From Asaia astilbis JCM 15831 (GTDB taxonomy: Bacteria; Pseudomonadota; Alphaproteobacteria; Acetobacterales; Acetobacteraceae): DNA of 64,000 bases. The stretch is taken from contig NZ_BAJT01000002.1 in the NCBI RefSeq assembly GCF_000613845.1, forward strand, positions 219,478-283,477, read 5' to 3'. Below, in pieces: positions 9,811 through 20,967 of this stretch (position 1 is its first letter; each line of letters opens with the position of its first letter). Position numbers and translations under genes: made by a program. The notes under the pieces are model-generated. The model was given only the letters and a program-made list of their open reading frames with translations. It made no database searches and was not told the origin of the DNA.

Positions 9811-9821
9811 GTTTCCGAAAC
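9811..9821. promoter_or_regulatory. Palindrome in LysR/operon divergent intergenic region
   Basis: GTTTCCGAAAC is a perfect 11-base inverted repeat between the divergent LysR and monooxygenase starts, the usual place for a LysR-family operator. Its assignment to this regulator is inference. Confidence 0.35.
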
Positions 9822-9873
9822 AATCAACGCAATAATCTTAAATTGACTAATTTAGATCGTTAAACGAGGACCT

Positions 9874-10781
9874 ATGGCAGACGCGCCTTCTCACGCCCCG
9901 CAACGTCAGGCCCGGCGCATGGCAACCAATATGCCGACCGAGCTCATTCGCTCTTTCGTAGCAATCGTCGATGCGGGGTCCATGGCTCAGGCGACAGAGA
10001 CGATTTTCCTGACGCAATCGGCGCTCAGCCTCCAGATGAAGCGTCTTGAAGACCTGTTGCAGCAAAAGCTTTTCAGGCGTGATGGACGCGCATTGGCCCT
10101 GACTGCGGCGGGAGAGGATCTTCTGGTACGCGCCCGGCAGTTTCTGGCCTTGAATGACCAGATCGTGCAATCAATGGGTCAGGGGTTCGATCCGGAACCG
10201 ATCCATATCGGTATGACACAGGATTACGCCGATACAGTTCTGCCGATGTGCTGGCCCGCTTCCATCACGCGCATCCACGAGCCCGCCTTCGTCTGCATGT
10301 CGGCGGCACGGTCGATCTGCTCGAACTTTTTGATCGCAGCAAGCTGGACATTGTGCTCGGGTTTGGACGCCATGCCGAGCGGCCCGACGGCGAATTGATT
10401 CAGGTGGCACTAACCCAGATGATCTGGCTCGGCGGCCATACTCATGCCGAAGCTGCTGAGGTTCCCCTCGTTCTCCTCGAACCCCCCTGCCAGTTCCGTA
10501 ATGCTGTGCTGACCACGCTCAAGGAGTCAGGCCGCGACCACCGTATTCTGCTCGAAACGCCTCATCTTCCGGGGCTCAGGGCCGCCCTGCGAAGCGGTCT
10601 CGGCGCGAGTGCCAGAACCACAGGATATGCGGCAGCCGCAGGATTGCCGATCATGGCTCCGGGCAGCCTGCCTGCCTTGCCCGAACTGCCAACGATCCTC
10701 CTCAAGCGCCGGGCCGCTGCGGATGCAGTTGACGATCTGGCAGAGCTGCTCGTGCAGGAAACGAGGAAGACCCACGATTAG
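9874..10781 (+). CDS. LysR-family transcriptional regulator, frameshifted
   Basis: The N-terminal winged helix-turn-helix is clear (LIRSFVAIVDAGSMAQATE, then LTQSALSLQMKRLEDLL and LFRRDGRALALT), followed by the effector domain. GAGG precedes the start. The frame breaks at about 10245: DTVLP should continue as VLARFHHAHPRARL, which one extra G restores (total 302 residues). The gene diverges from the sulfur-related operon and is its most likely regulator. LysR proteins of this kind (CysB, Cbl, SsuR) respond to sulfur status in other bacteria, but no effector can be inferred here. Confidence 0.87.
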
Positions 10782-10892
10782 GGCGCTCATGAGTTTCACC
10801 AAAGGGTCGGTTCAGAATAACTCTGTGGTGACAGGAAGCCGTCTCTGACACGCTCGAGGAGGAATCATCATAGTTTTCGGGAGAGAAGACCC

Positions 10893-11600
10893 ATGGGCGA
10901 TCTATCTGCAACCACTGAACCACCACGTCAGAAAATCCTGTCCCTGCAGGAGAGGTTCGACGCGCTCGATGACGAACGACGTCGCAGCTGGGCTCCTGAG
11001 GCGCTGGCAGTCAACGTCAACCAGCGCGCCACGCTCGTTCGGGAGCATCGTCTCGACGGTTACCCTGAAGAGGGTGACGCGTTCCCTGCCTCCACGCTTG
11101 AGACGCTCGCAGGCGATGCCCTCGTGCTCCCTCGCGACACGGCGCAAAAGCCTGTCGTTCTGGTCTTTTTCAGGTTTGCCGGCTGCCCCGCCTGCAATAT
11201 CGCCCTGCCTTATTACCGCGATCATCTCTATCCTGAGCTCGCGCGACGGGGGATCGATCTGATCGCCGTCTCACCGCAACCAGCGGGACTCCTCAGCGCG
11301 ATTCAGGTGGCGCACGCCCTACCCTTCACAGTGGCAACAGATCCGGGCTTGGAACTGTCTCGCGCGCTCGGGATCACCTATCATTTCGATGAGCCCTCAA
11401 AATCCGCCTCGATCGCTAAAGGCGGCAACCCCGAGGCTCTGAACGGCACGTCAGAATGGGAGCTGCCCAAACCTGCTGTCTATGTCATCGATACCGCAGG
11501 CAGGATCGCTTTTCGCGACGTCTCACCCGACTGGATGAGCAGAACTGAGGCAAACCTCGTCCTCAAGAGGCTCCACGATGTGGCAGAGTTAGGACTATGA
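10893..11600 (+). CDS. Peroxiredoxin-like (AhpC/TSA fold) protein
   Basis: This is a 235-residue thioredoxin-fold protein. The active-site region is FFRFAGCPACNIALPYYRD, with a CxxC pair rather than the usual peroxiredoxin TxxC context. It is followed by DLIAVSPQP and VYVIDTAGRIAFRDVS, typical of the peroxiredoxin-like family. GGGAGAG lies upstream of the start. It is 111 bases downstream of the LysR gene and could be co-transcribed with it. It probably acts as a thiol reductase or peroxidase, perhaps for oxidised sulfur intermediates; that link is inferred from position. Confidence 0.85.
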   Translation: MGDLSATTEPPRQKILSLQERFDALDDERRRSWAPEALAVNVNQRATLVREHRLDGYPEEGDAFPASTLETLAGDALVLPRDTAQKPVVLVFFRFAGCPACNIALPYYRDHLYPELARRGIDLIAVSPQPAGLLSAIQVAHALPFTVATDPGLELSRALGITYHFDEPSKSASIAKGGNPEALNGTSEWELPKPAVYVIDTAGRIAFRDVSPDWMSRTEANLVLKRLHDVAELGL

Positions 11601-12272
11601 GGATCGCTCCCGAGCTCCATTAACCGGCTCATGATATCAAGGATCGTACTTGCCCTCATTTTGCCAACGTGAGGCGCTTACGGCCTTCGCAACATCTTGA
11701 GCGCGTAGTCAGGCGCGTTCGAGTTGGTGCATCAAAGCGTCAAACAAGGCACCGCAGCGAGATGCCCCAGCGGAAAGCGCCCCTTTTCGAGTTTAAATGA
11801 GGGATGGGCGAGCACTTAATCACCCTATCTGCAGCTCCCGGGTACCGTACAGATCGCGAAGCCGAATTGGGCAAGTGTCGTGCTCCCAACCAATGGTTAC
11901 GATTCCGATTCCAGAGAATGAAACATCGCCGCCATGTTCCTCAAGGCGCTGACACAATCAAAAATGTGTCTTTATGTTTCTATGTTTCGATTCGGTTTAC
12001 CCACACTTGGTTAATTCTTAATTTATCTTCTGGTTTTTTACGTGATACCAATTTTTATATCACAGCAGGACGATTAATAGGAAACAGGTAAATCAAAGAG
12101 CAAAATATCCTGTTTACTGTCAGTACATTGGTATCCGTAAAAATAATTAATAGTCATCAAGTAAATTGATAAACAACTACTCCACTTCTATGTACCACAG
12201 TACGATCTCCGTAAATATTGTCGATATTCTGCTGATTCTTGAATAAAAACAAAACCTCAAGAGGCACAAGAA
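11601..12272. other. Gene-poor, AT-rich leader before the Hint protein
   Basis: No supported gene is seen here. The part after about 11950 is markedly AT-rich compared with the flanks and probably carries the promoter and leader of the Hint protein. I could not assign individual promoter boxes with confidence. Confidence 0.45.
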
Positions 12273-14860
12273 ATGTCTTCCGTCATCGTCAGCTCCGGAG
12301 CCGTTATCAGCGGATCAACTTCCGATTATGAGAGTGAGAATAATGTCTCACAATCGGATACATGGAATATAAAAAAAGGCGGCACGACGGTTGACCAAAT
12401 CAGCTGGGGAACGAGAATCGTTGAAAGCGGTGGGGTTATGCTCAATCCCTACACCAGCAAAGACTCCAACGATCATCTCAAAGCTGATGCCTACACGTCG
12501 GGCGGCAGCATTTATCGTGGTGGCCGCAGGTACATCTCGTCAGGAGCAAGCTCGGTTGAATTCAGCGTAAAAGACAACGGCACAGCCTCGATATTGGACG
12601 GAGGGTATGTCTCCGGAGCACGGATAGCAGGCAATGGTCATCCCTGGCAGGATGAAGTTGGCCGCATTGTCGTTGAGACAGCAGGCTCATAGAGACTACT
12701 GCCATAAGCGGTGGGTACCTCGCTTTGGCGGGCGATGGAGCACGCTCCATCAGGACAGAAATTTGGAATGATGGCTTACAAGACGTCGGTTACAATAACG
12801 TCGATGAACACACGGGTTCGGCCATCTCTGAAAATACCGTTATACACGCTGGCGGTCGACAGGTCATTTACCCGAAAGGATCATCTTCCAACGTAACGGT
12901 AGAGGCGAAAGGGATAGCTGTAGTCAGTGGAGGCCACGCTTCAGAGGTGTTGCTGTCAGGCGCTGTCGGCCCGCTTTGGGAGAGCTCAGTTGCTCGCCTG
13001 CTTGTTCTAGATGGTGGCAGTGCTCAGCATGTAACCGTCAAAGGTGGCTATATTGGCGTTGCTGGCAAAAATGCCGAAACGTCTAACGTTGAGCTTTTGA
13101 GCGGCGGACTAATGGATGTCGGTTACATCAATGTAAGAGAAGATAGCGGCACCGCTCTCGCGCGAAATACGGTCGTTCATAGTGGTGCGAAACAGGTCAT
13201 TTACCCGCGGGGCTCGTCCTCCGACGTCAGAATCGATTCTGGGGGAACAGTCTCTCTAAGTGGCGGAACCTTGTCTGACGCCTATGTCTCAACGGGCGGT
13301 TTTATCAGCGCCGTGTCCGGCGGTTACGGGGGTACGGTTACTGTAGACGGCTTGATGTCGGGAGGCTCAGTGTTTGCTGGCGGAACACTCAACATCAATT
13401 CGGGCGCGACGCTGGTCGGCAGGATGACCGTAGGTTCGGGCGGATCACTCCAGATTGCATCAGGAGGCAAACTGCTAGGCCGTGCAAAGCTCAATTCCGG
13501 CGGCCATGCGACCATAGATCGGAGCGCTGGAGGCACAATTTTCATGCCGGAAGCCAGCCAGTATGGTCTCCTGTCCCTGACCGGATCGGGCACGCCAACA
13601 GTCCTGATTTCCGGCTTCAAAGGTAATAAGGTCGAGGCTTCTGATCGTATCCGCCTTCAGGATGTAAATCTCAGCGACATTGTTGGCGTCGCTTATCCCG
13701 ATGCGGACACGGTTCGATTCACGCTTGAAGACGGCAACTCGCTCTCGCTTAGAATTTCCGGCATTCGAAACAAAGGCTATGAACTCATCAACGACGGTCA
13801 GGGAAATACTATTTTTGCGGTTTGCTTCCTTGAGGGAACGTTAATCAGAACTCCCCTTGGGGAACGAAGAATAGAGTCCATCAAGGCCGGAGAGCAGGTC
13901 TTTGTCTTCCATAACGGCTGTGAAGAAACCCAAAAAGTCGTCTGGTGCGGAATGAAAGAAGTTACACCATCCTGTAGCAATCGTTTCAACACCACCGACT
14001 TCCCTGTAAAAATATCGGTCGACGCTTTTGGTAAAGGACGACCCTATAAGGACCTTTTTGTTACGCCTGAACATTGTCTGTTTGTTCGTGGCTTCTTCGT
14101 TCCTGCCCGCATGCTCGTCAACGGCAAGAGCATCACCCATGATACAACCTTAAAAACATATCGATATTATCATCTGGAGACCGAAACTCATTCGGTAATC
14201 ATCGCAGACGGCTTAATGACGGAGAGCTATCTGGACACAGGAAACCGTGACGAATTCGCCAAACAGTCGGACAAGCCGCGTTCAGCCATGACGCAAAACT
14301 GTGCGAAAAAGTCGGCTGCTCCCCTGAATGTCTCTCGTGAGTTCGTCGAACAAGTCTGGAGAGAACTGGCTTGTAAAGCTGACGTTGAAATTCCTTCGCT
14401 TGTGACCACTACAGGCAGACCAGCATTTCATCTCGAAACCGGTGAAGGCACTATAATCAAACCCTCACGGGTCTGCGGCGATCGTTACGTCTTTCAGATA
14501 CCGTTCGACACGACGCTTTTGTATCTCTGTTCGCGAAGCGCAAAGCCAAGTGACGCTATCGGGCCCTTTGTTGACGACCGGCGTACACTCGGAGTTCTAG
14601 TTGGCGAGATCACTCTTTTCGCAGCGAATGCGACTAAGGTGATCGACGTCGCAACGTTTCTGACACATGCTCGAGGGTGGCTTGAGCCTGAAAATGCCTC
14701 GTCTCGCTGGACGACGGGAAGAGGCGCACTACCGATTGGGCGAGCGACCCGCGACCACGAATTGCGTATGATTGCGATACAAATCCTGGCCTTAGGACCT
14801 TACGGTTCGGCGAATAACGCTCCTCCCGTCGAGAGCCAGCCTCAACCCGTCGCCCATTGA
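12273..14860 (+). CDS. Repeat-rich surface protein with C-terminal Hint_2 domain, frameshifted
   Basis: This is an 862-residue protein (after repair) made of glycine/serine-rich beta-roll repeats of the AIDA type and a C-terminal Hint (hedgehog/intein) domain. Related repeats appear twice, for example NTVIHAGGRQVIYPKGSS and NTVVHSGAKQVIYPRGSS, about 110 residues apart. The Hint domain begins at Cys codon 13823-13825 (CFLEGTLIRTPLGERRIESI), with FVTPEHCLFVRGFFVPARML and IADGLMTESYLDTGN, matching the Hint_2 family. The frame breaks at about 12689, where one extra A turns GS-stop into GSIETTAISGG. No signal peptide or autotransporter barrel is visible. Base composition is lower in GC than the neighbours, hinting at transfer. 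Secretion or adhesion is inferred. Confidence 0.82.
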
Positions 14861-14881
14861 ATACTGGCAATTCTTTGCCGG

Positions 14882-14906
14882 AAAAAAAGGGGGGGGAGCC
14901 CCCCCC
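14882..14906 (-). terminator. G8/C8 hairpin next to an A7 run
   Basis: Eight G (14889-14896), AG, then eight C (14899-14906) follow seven A. Read on the minus strand this is a strong stem followed by T7, an intrinsic terminator form. No minus-strand gene is recognised upstream of it, so it may mainly protect the 3' end of the Hint transcript. Confidence 0.45.
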
Positions 14907-15210
14907 TCCACCTGCTGGTATTCCCCATCGTGAACCACACCTCCCCTAGAGACCTACCTGCCAATAAAGAGCCGACTATTCACTCGAAAATTTCGACCTT
15001 ACAGAATCTTGTCCAAGTTACTGAAGACACTTTGCCGGCGAAACGCGACGTTCAACGATAAGCGGATAGGTCACTACGCGGGATGAATGTCGTTGTCATT
15101 TTGCGATATGCTTTGTCACGCGACTGGCAGAAAAACTTCGAACCCTTTCTCTCATCACGCGCTTTTGAATAGTAAGCCGCCTCCGGCGGGAATTTCACTA
15201 CGAATGCTGA

Positions 15211-16451
<1,241 letters not shown>

Positions 16452-16472
16452 CACCGGCCTTCTTCACGTTTG

Positions 16473-16507
16473 AAAAAACCCCGCCGGAGTGATCCGGCGG
16501 GGTTTTT
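16473..16507. terminator. Bidirectional intrinsic terminator between gfo and clpB
   Basis: Six A, then CCCCGCCGG, a six-base loop, CCGGCGGGG and five T. It sits between convergent gfo (+) and clpB (-) and has the U-tract form on both strands. Confidence 0.92.
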
Positions 16508-16548
16508 CGTTTCGGGGCGGCGGCGGCGTCGCCTGCGTAGAAATTGAG

Positions 16549-19150
16549 TCAGTCGAGTTCGGCCTGCTGGCCATTGATGACAAGCCCCTTGTCATTGGCA
16601 GACACCCGCACTGTCCTGCCATCCAGAACGCTACCATCCAGTATCAGCCCGGCCAGCGTATTCTGAAGGCTGCGCTGGATGACCCGCTTCAATGGACGTG
16701 CTCCATAGACCGGGTCATATCCCGCATCGGCCAACCAGTCATCGGCAGCCTGATCCATATCCAGCTCGATTTTACGGTCATCGAGAAGTTCACGCAGGCG
16801 CTTGAGCTGAATGGAGACGATGCGATTCATATCGGCGCGCTGCAAGCGCGAGAACAGAACGATTTCATCCAGACGGTTTAGAAATTCCGGTCGGAAATGA
16901 TTACGCACGACAGCATGACCTGCGCATGGACCAGAGCTGCACTCTCTCCATCCGGCTGATTGGCCAGAATTTCCGAACCGAGATTGGAGGTCAGAATGAT
17001 GATCGTATTGCGGAAATCGACAACACGACCCTGCCCGTCTGTCAGTCGGCCGTCATCAAGCACCTGAAGAAGAATATTGAACACATCCTCATGCGCCTTC
17101 TCACTTCGTCGAACAAGATGACCTGATAGGGCCTACGCCTGACGGCCTCGGTCAGAACGCCGCCCTCTTCGTACCCGACATAGCCGGGAGGAGCACCAAC
17201 CAGACGGGAGACGGCGTGCTTCTCCATGAACTCGCTCATATCGACGCGAAGCATGGCGCGGTCGTCATCGAACAGGAACTGCGCGAGCGCTTTTGCAAGC
17301 TCCGTCTTGCCAACACCGGTCGGCCCAAGAAACAGGAACGATCCGATTGGCCGGTTAGGGTCCTGCAAGCCGGCGCGTGCACGCCGGACCGCATTCGAGA
17401 CGGCTTTGAGTGCAGGCTCCTGCCCTACGACCCGTTCACGCAAGGCATCTTCCATGCGCAGCAGCTTGGCGCGCTCGCCTTCGAGCATGCGATCCACCGG
17501 GACACCGGTCCAGCGCGAGACCACCGAGGCAATGCCCTGATCGGTTACCGCTTCGCTGAACAGCCCTGCCTGATCGGCCTCTTTCTGCTCCTGCTGCTGG
17601 GACTCTTCAATCTTGCGCTCGAGGCTGGGGATCGTCGCATACATGAGCTCGGAGGCCTTGCCGAGATCGCCTTTACGCTGCGCAACCTCTACTTCCGAAC
17701 GGGCTTGGTCCAGCTGCTCTTTCAGCTTCTGAACCGCGTGAACACGATCCTTTTCCGCATGCCAGGCTGCACCGATTGTATCGGATTGCTCCTGAAGATC
17801 GGCAAGCTCCACCTCGAGCTTGACCAAACGCTCACGGCTCGCGCTGTCTTCTTCCTTCCGGATGGCTTCACGTTCGATCTTGAGCTGGATAATCCGCCTG
17901 TCGAGTTCATCCAGAGCTTCGGGCTTGCTGTCGATCTGCATGCGGAGGCGACTTGCAGCCTCATCCATCAGATCGATGGCTTTATCCGGCAGAAAGCGAT
18001 CCGTGATGTAGCGGTTAGAAAGCGTGGCTGCAGCTACAAGGGCGCCATCGGTGATCCGAACGCCGTGATGCAGCTCGTATTTTTCCTTGATACCGCGCAG
18101 GATCGAAATCGTATCAGCGACCGACGGCTCACCAACGAAGACTGGCTGGAAACGCCGGGCAAGGGCCGCGTCCTTCTCGATGTATTTGCGATACTCGTCC
18201 AGCGTCGTTGCACCGATGCAGTGCAGGACACCACGAGCAAGCTCAGGCTTGATGAGATTCGACGCATCCATGGCCCCGTCCGAGCGTCCCGCTCCGACGA
18301 GAGTATGCATCTCGTCGATGAAAAGGATGACCTCTCCCTCGGCACTCTCTATTTCCTTCAGCACCGCTTTGAGGCGCTCTTCGAATTCACCGCGAAATTT
18401 GGCTCCGGCGACCAGAGCGCCCATATCGAGAGAGAGTAGCTTCTTGTTGCGAAGGGCTTCGGGCACGTCCCCGTTGACGATGCGCAAGGCGAGACCCTCG
18501 ACAATAGCCGTCTTGCCTACGCCCGGCTCGCCGATCAGAACCGGATTGTTCTTGGTGCGTCGTGCCAGAACCTGAATCGCGCGACGGATTTCTTCGTCAC
18601 GACCGATGACCGGATCGAGCTTACCAGTCTGGGCGACTGCCGTGACGTCACGGGCGTATTTCTTCAGGGCGTCAAAGCCTGCTTCGGCATTGGCGCTGTC
18701 GACCACCCGCCCCTTGCGAAGCTGCACGACAGCGCGTTCAAGCGCATTTGCATCCGCCTTACCCCCGCTCAAAGCCTGACCCGCTGCTGTTTTGCTTCCA
18801 GCCAGCGCGACGAGAAGACGGTCTTGCGCGACAAAACTGTCCCCTGCCCGCTGGGCATCCTGCTCTGCTGCATCGAGGGTACGGACAAGATCCGGCGTCG
18901 GCTGAGGCTGACCGGCGCCGCCCCCTTGCACTTTTGGCAATCGGCTCAACGCCGCGTCGTTGGCTTTGCGGACGGCTTCGGAGTCTCCCCCGGCTGCGCG
19001 GATTAGTCCAGACGCAGCCCCTTCCGGGTCATCCAGCAGGGCTTTGAGCAAATGCTCCGGGGTCAGTTGCTGATGGTAGTCACGAAGCGCAATTGTTGAG
19101 GCGGCCTGCAGAAATCCGCGGCTCCGTTCGGTAAATTTCTCAATATTCAT
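16549..19150 (-). CDS. clpB: ClpB disaggregase chaperone, two frame breaks
   Basis: ClpB is a hexameric AAA+ chaperone that, with DnaK, extracts proteins from aggregates. All parts are present: the N-terminal Clp repeat domain ([17 protein letters not shown]), AAA1 with GEPGVGKT and [11 protein letters not shown], the coiled-coil middle domain (about residues 400-525), AAA2 with GPTGVGKT, and the C-terminal [18 protein letters not shown] and [10 protein letters not shown]. The frame breaks at about 17102 (FDEV should continue [12 protein letters not shown]) and at about 16910 (should read into [11 protein letters not shown]). Each is restored by one G, giving 867 residues, the usual ClpB size. 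AAGGTG precedes the start. Loss of clpB in one strain by two separate one-base indels is less likely than sequence error. Confidence 0.95.
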
Positions 19151-19237
19151 CGTATCACCTTGCTCACAGGCCCCCGAAGGCGGCCGGTTGCGACAGCGCG
19201 AACCCCGTTATGGCAGTCCACACAATATCTTACTGAC

Positions 19238-19267
19238 AAGATGGGACCGCCGCGCGCGCCTGCCAAG
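19238..19267 (-). promoter_or_regulatory. Possible sigma-32-type heat-shock promoter for clpB
   Basis: On the minus strand CTTGGC (19267-19262) and CCCATCTT (19245-19238) are separated by 16 bases, about 80 bases upstream of the clpB start. This resembles the RpoH consensus CTTGAA-N-CCCCAT. The -35 match is imperfect. Confidence 0.3.
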
Positions 19268-19707
19268 GATTTCTGTCAAAAATACAAAGGCTGCGTCACG
19301 TCGACCCGGAAGTTGATGGAGACGCTTGTCGTGGCAAGCTTGAGAAAGACAATTAAGGAGGTACCGGTCATCGCTGGAAGACTTTTCTGCCATCACCGAA
19401 TGGTCAGCGGTGACGCCTGAGGTGCAGGACAAAGCATGCTGAACCCGAACCTCATGGCCATGTCACAAAACCGAATGGGGAGAGACTCCCTCGGCATCTT
19501 CATTGGACTGAAATCGTATAATCACTGAGCTCTAGTTGGTGGGCGGTTGTTATCTTCAGCTTTGAAGACCCGTCCTGCGTCGCATTTGTGTAGCAGGACC
19601 GAAAACACGCTGTTAAACAAGGACTTATCGTCATCGAACTTGACAGCGTAATGAACTCGTGTGTCCTTCCGCGTCAGAAAACAGTCTTAATAGGAAAAGC
19701 CGCAAGC
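19268..19707. other. Intergenic region upstream of glycosyltransferase
   Basis: Apart from the clpB promoter candidate just to its left, no gene or clear repeat is seen. An isolated AAGGAGG lies near 19354-19361 but no start codon follows at a usable distance. Confidence 0.4.
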
Positions 19708-20673
19708 ATGTCTATCCCAGCCAAGGCGCATTTTTGTTGGATTGGTACCAAACTCCCTTGGATGTATGCTTTTGCGGTGCTCTCTGCTGCGGATAATAGC
19801 GGCCTTGATGAGATCATTCTTCACCACACAGACACTCTGGAAGAAGGCGAGGTCAAGAGAACTCTCCTCTCAGATCCCCGAATTACGCTGAGGAAGTTCG
19901 ACCCCACAGAAGAATTGATCGGGATCGCGAGAGACGCAGACCTTCCTGATTTGAGCCTCAGCGATCTCTACGGGAAGATCGCGTCCCCGGCAGCAAAATC
20001 GGATCTTCTGCGATACGCTTTGTTGTTCAGATATGGTGGCATCTATCTGGACATGGATACGGTTACCGTCAAACCGTTGCTCACTCTTCTGAAAAACGAT
20101 CCTTTTATCGGCTCAGAGATCATCGTCTGGCCCCCGCATGTGAGAGGCTCTCGCTCTCACCTTCTGAAGACGAAACACAAAATTTTGTCTGTCGTGAGGA
20201 CCGTCTGTCGGTGCGTTCCCCATGGCTGGAAAGCGTTTCGAAAAATCGAATTCCTGTTCCCCCAGGGTTTCAATGGCGCAATCATGGGGGCCTCGGCTCG
20301 TCATGACTGGATACGCGAGTGCATGCGCGCGATGGTTTCCCTTCCTGCGGAAATCCAGGTCAAACCTTACTCCATTGGACCGCATCTTCTTCATGAGACG
20401 ATCACTCACTCCAAAGTAAAGGTTTATCCGCCGAAGTTTTTCTACCCGATCTCGACCGAAATCTCTCAACATCTCTTCCGGTCTTATGCTGCCGTGGATG
20501 CAGAGAAGATCTTATATGCAGAAACCAATATCGTTCATTGGTATGCCTCAGTAAGAACGAAGAGTATCGTAGGAAAGATCACCCCGGATTACATCAGAGA
20601 TCAGAAGAAAACGCAGATGTATGCTGCAATCGTCAACCAGGCCGTCCCGTCTCTTTTCGCGGCAATCAAGTAG
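19708..20673 (+). CDS. Glycosyltransferase with DXD motif (Gly_transf_sug / capsular type)
   Basis: This 321-residue protein begins MSIPAKAHFCWIGTKLPW, the typical start of the sugar-binding DXD glycosyltransferase family. The core motif is AAKSDLLRYALLFRYGG followed by IYLDMDTVTVKPL, where DMD would bind the metal and nucleotide sugar. FPQGFNGAIMGAS and the C-terminal VHWYASVRT also fit. The frame is open up to 19651, but homology starts at 19708. It probably adds a sugar to a surface polysaccharide or lipid, together with the next glycosyltransferase and the AGE-family enzyme. Donor and acceptor are unknown. Confidence 0.82.
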   Translation: MSIPAKAHFCWIGTKLPWMYAFAVLSAADNSGLDEIILHHTDTLEEGEVKRTLLSDPRITLRKFDPTEELIGIARDADLPDLSLSDLYGKIASPAAKSDLLRYALLFRYGGIYLDMDTVTVKPLLTLLKNDPFIGSEIIVWPPHVRGSRSHLLKTKHKILSVVRTVCRCVPHGWKAFRKIEFLFPQGFNGAIMGASARHDWIRECMRAMVSLPAEIQVKPYSIGPHLLHETITHSKVKVYPPKFFYPISTEISQHLFRSYAAVDAEKILYAETNIVHWYASVRTKSIVGKITPDYIRDQKKTQMYAAIVNQAVPSLFAAIK

Positions 20674-20967
20674 GGATGAGATTGCCCCCTTCGTCGAACG
20701 ACATGTCAGGCTGCAATCATCAGGATTGAGAGCAAAGCGTGAGATGCTGACGGGCACAGCCTCTGCCTCACTTCTGATAATCTCATCGGGCTTCGCGCTC
20801 ATGCACTGGATCGCCGTGCTCGCCCTATGAGGCGACTGGCAAGCTGGAAATACCTCGATCCGGTCTGGCTTGCTATCGACATGGTATAACAAGGCCCTCA
20901 GTACGAGGCTATCTGCCCCTATCGGCAAGCTCGCCTGAGCGTTAAGCCTGCCGATAAGCGCCTCACA

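Noticed and set aside
17216..18439. 407-residue plus-strand ORF inside clpB
   Set aside because: Shadow of the clpB AAA domains on the opposite strand, with no ribosome site or family signature.
19354..19420. Small gene after the AAGGAGG near 19354
   Set aside because: No start codon follows at a suitable spacing and the frame gives no recognisable product.
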